Shown here: in pieces, positions 34,201 to 45,168 of the stretch
Layout of the letters: each line of letters begins with the position of its first letter
Numbering within the stretch: the first letter of the stretch is position 1
Source of the DNA: Whitmania pigra
Lineage: Eukaryota > Annelida > Clitellata > Hirudinida > Haemopidae
Length of the DNA: 64,000 nt
Assembly: GCA_021613335.1 (NCBI GenBank)
Contig: JAJTWR010000428.1
Coordinates: 460,001-524,000 of the forward strand
Reading direction: 5' to 3'
Made by a program: the position numbers and the translations under genes
Notes under the pieces: generated by a model
What the model saw: only the letters and a program-made list of their open reading frames with translations
The model's database searches: none
Told to the model about the DNA's origin: nothing

Positions 34201-36287
34201 AAAAACTTGAGAGTGTTTGAGGAAGAAAGGAGGGTGCCAGCGAAATGGGACGAGGAAGCAACAGTCTCTCCAACAGTATCGGGTGGTTGACAGTATCAAA
34301 GGCAGCCAAGAGGTCGAGGCCTACAATTGCAACGCAATTGCCTCCATCACAGATGTCAGAGATTGATGAAGATGTGCAAAACAGTTGTTTCTGTAAACAA
34401 TCCAGGTCTGTTGGTAAATTGGAATAAAGAGAAATTGGAGGATGTTGTAATATGGGGACAGATTCTAGAGAAAATGAGTCTTTCAAGTAATTTGGACGTT
34501 GTAGTGAGGTTAGAAATAGGTTTTTAATTGGCTGGCGTGCTTCGGTCAAGGTTTGGCTTTTTTAGAAGGGGGGGGGCACGTGAGCCTTCTTAAAGGTGGA
34601 AGGAAAAGTGTCAGTGCTGAAAGAAAGGTTTGCAAGTTTAGAGAGGATCGAGGATAGAATTATAGAAAAAGAGTGAGGAGAGTGTCAAAAGGATATTACA
34701 TAATGGGCAGTGAATTAGCTTGAGAACCCCTTAGGAAGGCCTGAGAATTGCCTGTTTCTGTTGAGAGCTTCTATGAAACCTTAGCTGCTTTGTATTTCTG
34801 AATCTATTTTGCAATAGACACCTCAACAAATAGATGACGTACTTACACTGTCATGACTGTGCATGATCCATTTCCGTTTCCCAGTTGTACCTGCCTAAAA
34901 CAACAACAAAACAAAGCAAAGATGAATGATCATCACACGTATTTACTAGAAATTCGATGCTTACGCTAGTCATGATGGAACAACACTTGTTTGGTGCTAT
35001 GTTCATGATTCTCCTCTTAAGTTCATCTTCACAATCGTCAACATTCATGTTCATGATTTCACTCCACTGATAAGATGATTTGTTTATTTTGAAGACAAAA
35101 ATAAAATAATATGGAAATATTCTAATGTATTTTATTTCAATTGGTTGCAATGATTTTAATGAATGAATTTATATTTAATATTTTGCATTCCAAAGATAAA
35201 ATTTGATTTTTTAAGCATGCGAATTATTACATTTACAAAATGAAAGCAACATTTTTTTGTTATTTGCATTTTTACACATTTTAACGATAAGTAGTGCTTA
35301 CCGAATAAACCTTTCTAGAACTTTCCTTTGGCTGTCCTCTGTACTGAATAATTGCTTTAAGGTGTGGCAACCTATCTTCCATTTCCAGAACATCTTGCAA
35401 CAACTTATCATCTCCGACAACCATTATGTCAAATGTAGCATCGATATCCAAATGTGAGAGGAATTTTTTAATTCCCTTGTTGGAAAAACAAGCTGTTACA
35501 CCACTGAATTTGCAAAATAAAGTATTTTAAAAAAGATTTAATTTCTTAAACTAATTAATGTTATATTCCATGACATATTAAATAATATTATGTAATAAAG
35601 AATTTCTAATTTACCCAGCAAATATCGTCCCAAGGTAGGAAATGAACCACTGAGGCGAATTTAAACCAATTATTCCCAGTCCATGAGAACTTTCAAGTCC
35701 AAGCTTTTGCAGAAGTATAAATTTTTATGAGAATGATATCGCAAAGCCTTAAACTTAAATTTTGGTTTGGAATTATTATTATAATTAATTAAAGTGTATT
35801 AATTATTAATAACTAGATTTATTATTAATAAAGTTTTGATTTATGAACATTAACTAATTTGAAACCTTGATAAATGCCTTGGCAACATGGATGACAGATT
35901 CGTAATATCTTTTGTAGGTATAAATGTCTTCAACGTCATTGTAACAGACCACTGGAAATCGGATTTAATCCAAATAAATCCAAAAATTCATAAAATTGTA
36001 AATCTAATGTAAGACATTTTTGTTTTACATACCAAGGGCAATCCTGTCAGGATACTTTTGAGCAACCTCCTTGAATGTAGTCACAACGGATACTGGAGGA
36101 TCAGAAGCAATATCGTCATCGTTTGCTCTCAACTTGACAGCTTGATCGAGTTTCCATGCTACGCGAGTCTCGGATGGATAGAGCTGGTCTGGTCCTATTG
36201 CAATTATTGAATTTAAAAATCTGTAATTTGATTAAAGAGTTATCAACACATAACTCCAATACCGTGATGACGTATTGAGTTAGCCAT
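31229..36287 (-). CDS. ACSBG-like acyl-CoA synthetase, unit C
   Basis: Complete set of sixteen exons from ATG 36287 (MANSIRHHG) to the stop at 31229-31231. Approximate exons: 36263-36287, 36033-36195, 35868-35951, 35617-35703, 35303-35503, 34969-35068, 34849-34895, 33460-33638, 33165-33318, 32866-33042, 32610-32718, 32373-32523, 32155-32296, 31973-32061, 31489-31648, 31229-31302. Motifs: phosphate loop AGTTGKRKWIMHSHDS (first Ser changed to Ala), QLYAMTET, WFHTSDIG, and QRDNRTVFPLPIE where human ACSBG has AGGENVPPVPIE. The C-terminal MMKLKR lysine region is kept. A LINE relic lies in the intron at about 33655-34790 without touching an exon, and a SINE lies in another intron. Confidence 0.85.
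31791..31910 (-). mobile_element. tRNA-derived SINE, 3'-truncated
   Basis: On the minus strand the A-box-like TGGCCGAGCG (31888-31897) and the B-box GTTCGAAACCC (31834-31844) lie about 50 bases apart as in tRNA genes. The flanking CAGCCTGCACTTGGGAAG and CGCTATATAAATGGTTAC also occur in the copy at 43774. It sits in an intron of ACSBG unit C and lacks the LINE-like tail. Confidence 0.8.
33655..34790 (-). mobile_element. LINE relic inside ACSBG unit C intron
   Basis: Minus-strand reverse-transcriptase fragments: a motif-A region (GLDLLAAFDTVNHPILLERL) joined by a deletion to AIRLIRPLLSVDTTSALRRS and VLSRLDYYNSLL, which match the two better copies at 41.9 and 56.8 kb. The 3' end carries the GGCGC hairpin tail and ATT triplets. 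It is degenerate and disrupted; limits are approximate. Confidence 0.8.
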
Positions 36288-36476
36288 ATCAAAATATGCT
36301 TTGAAACTAATTATCTGACTTTTCTCATCTTCAATGTAGTCGAGAATTTATTAATAAATTGCATGGGCCGGTGTAATTTTTAATGCATTCAACTGTGACG
36401 TCCCATTTTAAATTAGATTAATATCAAGTAAATCATTTTCAGATCATTTGTTTCTAGATCTACAAAAATCTATCTT

Positions 36477-36503
36477 TCTATTTATCTATCTATCCATCTA
36501 TCC

Positions 36504-36536
<33 letters not shown>

Positions 36537-36540
36537 ACTA
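36477..36540. repeat. ATCT tetranucleotide microsatellite
   Basis: About 60 bp of TATC units with a few CATC variants, between ACSBG units C and D. Confidence 0.95.
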
Positions 36541-36644
36541 TAAATATAAATATCTACATGGACGAACTTTAATTATAAGTTTGTTTCTAATGCAGCTAAT
36601 AAAATTAGTCTCATTTTTTTTTCATTAAACTCCAAAAATTGAAG

Positions 36645-36712
36645 GCCACCCATAAACTCAACAGCTGTCTTTTCCCCCACAATAACGCAATGACTGAGAC
36701 ATGGCATTCATC
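36645..36712 (-). pseudogene. ACSBG exon-13 fragment
   Basis: A short minus-strand segment reads MPCLSHCVIVGEK, the signature of ACSBG exon 13. It has no neighbouring exons, and the sequence beyond it does not continue the homology. It is a stray duplicated fragment upstream of unit C. Confidence 0.7.
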
Positions 36713-36989
36713 TTTGCAAATTTAATGCTTACACGACATTATTATGGTTTCAAGCTGTTGCTTCCGATGCTATTAGTTTTTATGATTATGTTCTTGATTT
36801 GATCCTTGAGTTGCAAAAACGCTTTTGATAATGATAGGTACGCTACCCTCTGAGCCAGCTGACACGCCAAAACACTAGCCGTGTTTCCGCCCAGGCTTTT
36901 AATGCCTTCAGTCATCACAAATCATTAAATCATTAAATATTATGGTCTTAGGGGTTTTGTCTTAAATTGGTTATCTAATTATTTGTCTG

Positions 36990-37165
36990 AGTCAAGGGAC
37001 AATTTTTCAATAGTAATCTTTCTGATGATACTATTATTGATTAAGGTGTACGTCAGGGTTCCGTTTAAATTATTATTACTTGCTGATGACGCTACCATTT
37101 TTAATTTTTGGAATGATATTAATAATGTTATTAATCCTTTAATGATATTTAGCATTCTTTAGCTA
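36990..37165 (+). mobile_element. LINE reverse-transcriptase relic
   Basis: Broken pieces of a reverse transcriptase: GVRQGSV (the usual G-x-P/R-QGS motif) at about 37050 and LADDATIFNFWND (the catalytic ADD box) at about 37085, with stops between them. It is a different family from the 41.9-kb LINE. Confidence 0.65.
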
Positions 37166-37935
37166 TTATTTAACAATTCTTATAAGTTCTACATATTGCG
37201 TTCCATCTTTTAATTGGTCCATTTGTCTTTTATGTTCCTGCATTGATATTGGTAATTGATGTATGAGGATCAGCCTTAGAGTTTAAGGTTGAGTTGAGTA
37301 GTTTAGTATTAGTTTGTTTTGTTAAAGAACCTATGTTAACATGTACTGTTTTCATGCATTTGAAAGAAGACTAATACTGAAATTAATTAGTATCGAAAAT
37401 GACCAATCTGGCTGCAATTTGAAACTTATTGCCTTGTTTTTCAATTTTATTGATTTGGACAAACATGCTGACATATACAAAGCAAAAGCATTGAAGTAAA
37501 TTCGAATAAATTCAAAGGGCCAGTATTAAGAAAGCTCACGCTTTCGCCATCCGACTGACATTATAAAACTATTTCAATTCCGAGCAACAAATAAATGTCC
37601 ATAAGATGTTTTAAACAATAAAGTAAAATGAAAAGACGAGTGTGCAATTGAATTACATCTTTAGTGGATGAAGATATAGAGGAGTAAAATCTGGATTGAG
37701 AATAAATTTAGAGAAATAATTTAACATACAAAAAGAAGGACTATGTTCATGTATGTTTATTACTTAGAAAGTGAGAATTAAAATTAATTAAAATTGCATA
37801 TTCAATTAAAACGCTTAGTCTCCCTGTTCAAGTTTAAATTATAAGAATCAGGAATGCGGAAGGTATAACAAACAGCAGGAAACCAATGCAATTCAAAATC
37901 ATAAACATAATATGTAAGTTTAAGTTTCAGTAGAT

Positions 37936-40900
37936 TTACTTATAAAACTCAAGTATTTCTTTCTTGTACAACTGGTTGATAGCACTTCTCTTCAGTTTCA
38001 TCATGGCACCTTAATAGAAACAAATGTTTTATATATTTAAACATCATTTATTACTAGGTAATCAACGACCTATTTAATGGTCATATTAAAATCTTTTTTA
38101 TCAACACTAATAAATTTGACTGTTCATTAAAATAAACTTTTATTTACTATAAACTGACAAGTCTTCAACAAATTTCTGTCTAAAAGTATACCCAGTTCTC
38201 CTCCAGTTACGGAGAAATCTCTCGATAGTATCTTCCATTTGTGAATCATCATATATTCCGATTCTGCCTGTTCATTGGTCTTGTCGATCACTTTCTGAAT
38301 TTCCTCTGCTATGCGGGCATCCTTTAAATTGGCTAAGTCAGATAATTTCCTATTGGAAAAAGGATGCACTGATTTATTATAAGTGAAGGTATAGAAACAT
38401 TTTACATAAAAGTGAATTGTAATTGGAATTATTCATAAGTCAGATAATTTCGTGTTGTAAAAGTAAAAGTATTCAAAATTTTTCATAAAAGACAATCTAG
38501 GAGTTTAACCGACTCTGTATTTATGCCAAGGTTACGACACCAGTCCACAGCTGGTTGATCAAGAAAATCTGTTGGTTCACCGCTTTCTGGATCAGACTTT
38601 GTCTGGAATTAAAGTTATAAGAATATACGTATCCATTTATCAATATAATTTATTTTATCAAATTTATTAATAACTTTATTTATATAAGAAACCTTGAAAA
38701 CAAGGAGGACGTTTAGAAAGTTTTCGTCTTCACCCACAACAACGCAATGACTGAGACAAGGCATCTGCTCCATTATAATCTTTTCTATTAGCAGAGGGCG
38801 TATTGTTCGATTATCTCTTTGAATTATTATGTCTAAAATTAAAATTTGTTTAATGTTAATTTATGCATTGAAAAATCATAAATGTCAAGAAAACGTTTTT
38901 TTTACCAGTTACACGTCCAAAGAGGTTCATCATTCCATTTTCATCAAAGCTTCCCATATCCGAAGTATGGAACCACATTTCTTCATCAAAAACATTCTTG
39001 GTGGACTCCTCATCACATAAGTAACCCATGAAGATATTTCGACCATATAGACAGATCTTTACAAAATTAAATAAATAAAAGTTATTTTATGAATTTTAAA
39101 ATTTTGGCTTTAGTTACAATAAATCATTGCAAGTGTTACTTCAGTATTTTCCCCATCAAATGCTGGCTGAAATTTCAAACGGATTCCTGGGATCACGTGT
39201 CCAACGTTGTTAACTTTGAAGTTTGACTTCAAGTTTGTTGTAATGCAAGCTTAAACGACATCAATCTTAGTTATCGAAAGACATTCTGATCAAATTAATG
39301 TTGTTAGGTGTTCTATTAAAGTTGTAAAAATAACAGTAAACTTGTTAATACATGATCGTTGTTTAGCACATTAAGTTTGACTAGATTGGCTAAACTTGAT
39401 TTCAAAGGTTAATTTGACCTCTCCTCACATGTTTCACACATCGCATACAACTGCAAAAGTGGAATGTCCAATGCCAGAAAGAATTCGTGAACCTCCTCCT
39501 TACATGCCTTTCCGCCAACAGTTGCGAAACGACATCGGTCCAAACCTATGTGAGATGCCAAATTTTTAAAACTCGTGGTGGACTTCGTTTCAACATTTTT
39601 TCTAAAAAAAAAAATTATATGTATTGAAATTTTGCATATGTTGCACTAGTAATTTAAAGATGAATTATAAAGCTAAACTCTTTCTTGAGAAACGTTTGGA
39701 AATTATTTTTTTCAACGATGTTTCTGTTTTCATCAGACTCCAGAAATGAACTCATGATCAGTTCATAAATTATGGGATATGCGACAAAGACAGTTGGTCT
39801 GGTTATTTTTAGTGTTTCAACTAATGATTTCTAAACAAAACAATTCTTAAATTATGAGTTGGAAAATTTTATAATATTTGAAATAACCACTAAATTCTTG
39901 ATTATTATAACTCAAACTAGCAAAACATAATATTAAGATCAGATTAAGCTAGAAGTATTTTATTCCTAACCTCCAAAGCATCACGCTTGGCAAAGTAAAC
40001 AGTACCTCCATTGCACACCAAAGGCCAATATATGTCCGTAACAATTGCCGTCAAGGAACAAAGATCAAGAAAAGAAACAATTACATCAGGGGGATGTGTT
40101 TCCTTTTCATTGACAAAGGACAGAAAAGATTTCAATGCCCAAAGAATCTAATATCAATAGTGGATATTTAAGAGATGTACCAATGTTCTGATTTTATGGC
40201 TAACATTTAATCATTTCAAAAAAGAGTTTATTTTTGTAGCCATATAACACAAAGCTTCAGTTTTAGGTGAGATATGAAGTGAGAATGATGAATAATAAAT
40301 TAAGAGCATCACACTTACAGTGTCATGGCTGTGCATTATCCATCTGGGTTTCCCAGTTGTACCTGACTAAAACAAATCGAAGGTGAATGATTACGCTGTG
40401 CAATCTGCAGAAAATAGGTGCCTACAGAAGTTGAAAGAGAGCAGCACTTGTTTGGTGCTATGTTCAGGATTCTCCTCTTAAGTTCATCTTCACAATCGTC
40501 AACATTCATGTTCATGATTTCGTTCCACTGTTAAGAGGAATTGATTTTTCATAAATCTATTACAATCCATTGATTTTCATAAATAATTAACAAATAAAAA
40601 TGAATAAAACCTTTGATCGATGTGTTATTTAATAATAATTTAGAATAAATATGTTACTGAACTTTTACGAATTAACGCATTTATTATAAAACTGCAGCAT
40701 TACGTTTTATGAACATAAAAATTGAGCATGTTGAACATACCGAATAAACCTTTCTTGACCCTCCCTTTGGTTCTCCATTGTACTGAATTATTGCTTTAAG
40801 ATGTGGCAGGTTGTCAGCCATTTCCAAAACACTTGGCAGAAATTTATCATCCCCAACGATCATTATGTTACATCTGGCGTGGACTGCTAAATGTGTGACA

Positions 40901-41821
40901 TATTTTCCAAAGCCCTTGCGAGAGAAGCCAGCAGTCACGCCGCTGATTCAAGAAACAAACATTGTTTCCAACCAAATCTGTTTCACTATTTCTCCAAAGA
41001 TACAATTATTATGAAATTGATGAGGAGGTAACTTTACATTGCTGAATATTTTGTTAGGCTATTTGTAGTTAAATTGCATATGAAACAATATTCCAAATAT
41101 GTAGGAACTTTCTAATTTACCCAGCAAATATTGTCCCAAGGTAGGAAATGAACCACTGAGGCGAATTGAAACCAATTAATCCAACTCCATGAGAACTTTC
41201 AAGTCCTAGCTTTTTACAGAATTATAAATTTAATTTTAAAAAATAAGAATGGAGCTTTGACTTACATTTATGTGTGAAATAATTTATACAAATAAATTAG
41301 CCACAATTTTAATATTTATTTATGGATCAATAACATTGATTTATAAGAATATACCAATTAAAAACCTTAATAAATGCTTTCGCAACATGGATGACAGATT
41401 CGTAGTATCTTTTGTAGGTATAAATATCTTCAACGTCATTGTCGGGGTAAACTGTAAATTGCATTTAACCCATATAAATTCATAATTATCACAAGAAGGT
41501 GATTTCATTGAAAGTTAAATTAATTCATTTTATTTATATTTTGCTGTTAATAACATACCGAGAGCAATCCTATCAGGATACTTCTCAGCAACCTTTTTGA
41601 ATGCAGTCAAAACGGATATTGGAGGATCTGAAGCAATCTCCTCATCGTTTGCTCTCAACTTGACCGCTTGATCGAGTTTCCACGCTAAGTGAGTCTCGGA
41701 TGGACAGAGCTGGTCTGGTCCTATTAAAATTTAAAAACTTAAAATTTAAAAACTTTAAATTTTACAAGAGAATTATTAAATTAAGCAATTCAATACCATA
41801 GTGTTGTATCGAGTCAGCCAT
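37936..41821 (-). CDS. ACSBG-like acyl-CoA synthetase, unit D (doubtful)
   Basis: Sixteen exon equivalents from ATG 41821 (MADSIQHYG) to the stop at 37936-37938: 41797-41821, 41561-41722, 41365-41451, 41122-41210, 40741-40942, 40425-40529, 40320-40367, 39974-40147, 39680-39832, 39428-39603, 39142-39250, 38906-39058, 38694-38832, 38511-38604, 38193-38350 and 37936-38010 (approximate). Motifs are SGTTGKPRWIMHSHDT, QLYAMCET, WFHTSDMG and QRDNRTIRPLLIE. Exon 9 (ELIMSSFLDSDEN...) diverges at its 3' end: I find no usable donor before a stop codon at about 39665, whereas other units keep one. The gene may be non-functional or use an unusual site. Confidence 0.7.
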
Positions 41822-41931
41822 GTCAAATATATTTTATGACTAAATGTCTCTGGCTCTAGTCTGTTATATGCTCTCATGGACCCTTGTTTATGGATGTTTT
41901 CAACTGAAATGCATTACATTAGACATCTGTT

Positions 41932-42870
41932 ACATCACTACACTTCACCCCTGTCTGACATAGTCAAAAATTTTGACGTGTCCTTCCACCAATACGCGGA
42001 CGACACGAGTCTCTACTCTGTCCTCTCCAGCGACAGTGTCTCTGCCCAATTGGACAATCTGCGAAGGTGCACAGGCGCCATTAACGACTGGCACCTCGTA
42101 AATTTCCTTCAATTTAATCCTCAAAAGTCCGAAATAATGTTTATCGGCACTCCTCTTTAATTGAGAAACCTATCCCCATCTTCAATAAACATCGCTGGCA
42201 CCCTTCTTCCTTTTTCTTCTACCCTAAAACTTCTCGGCGTTACTTTTGATTCCCATCTCAGCTTTAAACAACATGCCTCCTCCATAGCAAAATCTTGCAA
42301 TCACCTCATCTGGGCTATACGACACATCCGCCCACTCCTCTCGGTCGACATGACTGCTGCTCTCGCCCGCTGCCTGGTCCTCTCCCGCCTTGACTACTGC
42401 AACTCCCTCCTGTATGGCGCTCCAGCCTCTCTTACCCTCTCCTTTCAGCGCATTCAAAACAAGTTAGCCAAACTTGTTCTTCTTAATCCCAATCTCAACA
42501 GCTCCGAGGCCCTGACACAACTGCACTGGCTACCCATCCATCTTCGCATCATCTACAAAATATTTCTGCTCACTTATCGCACATTAACCACATCCAACCC
42601 CCCTTAGCTCCATCATCTCATTCGCCACCGTCACATCCCCGATCACCTCCCCTCATCTTCTATAGTTCATCTTCACCAACCGGTTCACAAATCATCCATA
42701 GTTAACCGAGGCTTCTCTCATGCCTCGCCCGCCGTCTGGAACAGCCTGCCCCCCCATCATCCGGTCTCAGCCCACGCTCGAGCTCTTCAAGCGCCAGCTG
42801 AAGACCTATTCCTTCAAAAAATTCCTCGAAGACCCAAGGCGCCTCTGACTAAACTATTATTATTATTATT
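41932..42870 (+). mobile_element. 5'-truncated LINE with (ATT)n tail
   Basis: Reads the C-terminal half of a reverse transcriptase: HQYADDTSLYS (catalytic box), FLQFNPQKSEIMFIGTPL, LKLLGVTFDSHLSF, LSRLDYCNSLLYGAP, ALTQLHWLPI and ASPAVWNSLPP. Two in-frame stops and a frameshift near 42750 make it inactive. The tail is TTA triplets and the flanks ATCTGTT (41925-41931 and 42871-42877) are a 7-bp target duplication. It lies between ACSBG units D and E. Confidence 0.92.
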
Positions 42871-43417
42871 ATCTGTTTCAAGGCCGTCTGTATCAACAAG
42901 TAATTCATAAACATGTTCATATGTTCTAGACAGGTTGCAAACAACTATCTCTGGCTCTTTACGATCTAGTCTGATAGTTATATGTATGCTTTAGAACACT
43001 TTAAATTTTGAATGTTTTCAACTGAAACGCCTTACTTTAGCCATCTGTTTCATAGCCGCCTTCATCAACAGGTAATTTATGGACACATGTTTTGGACCAT
43101 TTGTAAATGACTATTTTGGCTATTAAGCATGATCTTTAAACAATAAATGATGAAACTAAAATATTGGATTTTGCCAATTTTGCTTTACATTGTTTTATTC
43201 CATAAACTCCGTAATTTGTTAATGTGACATTTTTAGACATTGTTTCCAGAAATTTATAGTCCACTTGCCGAAGTTATATTTTACATGCTACATACCATAA
43301 AAACATTTTCTTACAACGCAAGCACCCGGAAATGGCATTCGTTTTAAAACCAATCTATTTTGTTTTGTCAGTTGCAGTTTTTCTCTTAAGAATGTATATT
43401 TATATGTATCTTATACT

Positions 43418-44760
43418 CAGTGATGGGTAAAATCACGTTCAGAGTGATTGGAAATCAAAATCAAGATCACCAGACAAAAAGTGATTTGGAATCGAAATCA
43501 GGTTCACGCATGTGATTTCACGTTAAAATCAGGTTCACTTGTAGAGGTATTTCAAAAATCATCAAAATCAAATCACTTTTGACCAAAAAGTGCACGAACT
43601 TTTTCAACACTGTCAATTTTCAAAAGCTTTTATTAACTTTTAAAAACAAAAGTTTTTGAAACATCGAATCATGGAGTCTGTTCCTTCTTGATGTTTCAAT
43701 CAGTCCTGCCGAACTAAACCTCTCCACGCGAGCTGATGGGGGAGGCGTTGTATTATAGCGCACAAAGTGACTAGGGGCGTGCAGGTTAGCCGAATAGGTT
43801 ACGTGCCTGCATACGGTGGTAATGGCAACAGTCGTAATGTGTCGTGTTCGAAACCCAGCCTGCACTGACACCAGTTCCCTTGGGAAGGACCGCTATATAA
43901 ATGGTTACAAGCGCCTCTGACTCTATGCATATGGCGCTATATAAATAAATGAAGTTACAACAAAGATTTTTTTGATTAGGCTTCCGCATGTGGAATGTCT
44001 ATCTCTAGTCTTGAATCAAGCCTAATAATCAGACAAATAATTCATCGTATTGGTTCGGATACTGTTTGCCTGACTGATGATCCCCATAATATCCGTAATA
44101 TTCATTGTCAAGGACTATTTCTAAATGTTGATCCTGATCAGCTGGTGCAGAATTCGTTCTACGTAAAAACACTTCTAATACTAGTTCCATAAGAATTGTT
44201 TGTCATATATTCAGTTCCAACATACATGCATCATACATCCTTATATTTAAAAAAATTTATTTTTCATGTAGCTAAGAATGTAAAAAGCATTAGATGGCGT
44301 AGGAAATCGTTGCACGTCTCGATCCTGATATCGACTTATTAACACAATCAATACATTTAGGTACAACTTTGTCAGCTTCCTCACTTGTAATTTTAAAAAA
44401 TTAACCGTCAAGCAGCGGTTTTATCATTATCAGCAATTTTACAACTTTCGTTAACCATGAGGTCGGAATAGCACTAACAACAACAATTCAAGTAAATAAA
44501 AGGAAGTTGCAGCGATTATCGACTGATAATGTCATAAAGAAAGATATTATATATTTAAAAAAACTAAATTTTGAAATTTAAATTTTATATGATTTCGTGA
44601 TTTTTACATATTAAAAAAATCATCAATCATCAAAAATATGATTTAAAATAAAAATCAAAATCGCACATCGCACGATGATTTTGAATCAAATCAAAAAATC
44701 ACAAAGGTGATTTTATTTCGTGATTTTAAATCACTTGATTTGAAATACTACCCATCACTG
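43418..44760. mobile_element. hAT-like DNA transposon without transposase
   Basis: The ends are CAGTGATGGGTAAAATCAC and its inverse (TACCCATCACTG), flanked by a perfect 8-bp direct repeat CTTATACT at 43410-43417 and 44761-44768. These are hallmarks of the hAT superfamily. The subterminal regions are packed with short GTGATTTTAAATC-type words on both sides. I find no transposase; the small frame at 43995-44192 has no hAT signature. A SINE is nested at 43774-43952. Confidence 0.9.
43774..43952 (+). mobile_element. tRNA-derived SINE with LINE-type tail
   Basis: A tRNA-like head with TTAGCCGAATAGG (A-box position) and B-box GTTCGAAACCC (43846-43856) is followed by CAGCCTGCACT, TATATAAATGGTTAC and a tail of GCGCCTCTGACTCTA...GGCGC plus TATAAATAAAT. 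The tail matches the 3' end of the LINE family seen at 33.7, 42.8 and 56.8 kb. It is nested in the hAT-like element. Confidence 0.85.
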
Positions 44761-45168
44761 CTTATACTATATATATCCCATACATTTAAATAACTTATTT
44801 AGAGATTTTAAATATTGGATGTTTAAAAATTGAAATTGTTTTTAAATTCACAATAAGTGCTATTTCCAGAACATCGACATCATACTCTCTACGATACTGA
44901 TATTGATTAGTTAAATAAATAAATTTAATTCATATAAAAACGAATTAGTTTAAAACAATAAACAAGTCATATTCTTTGAAAGCTAATTTAAAAAAACAAT
45001 GACTAACAATCTAAAGGAAAAAGGTAAGAAATAGAAATCAGATAAAATTGAACTTTTAAGTCCTCTGGTCAAGGATAAGTAATAAGAAATAATGAGGAAT
45101 AAATAGGCAATAAAACGAGACAATCAAAATAATTCGAATAAACAAAATCATTTTTTAACTTCTTAAAT

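Noticed and set aside
43995..44192. Open frame inside the hAT-like element
   Set aside because: No transposase motif such as ERSFS; probably chance or a fragment of an unknown element.
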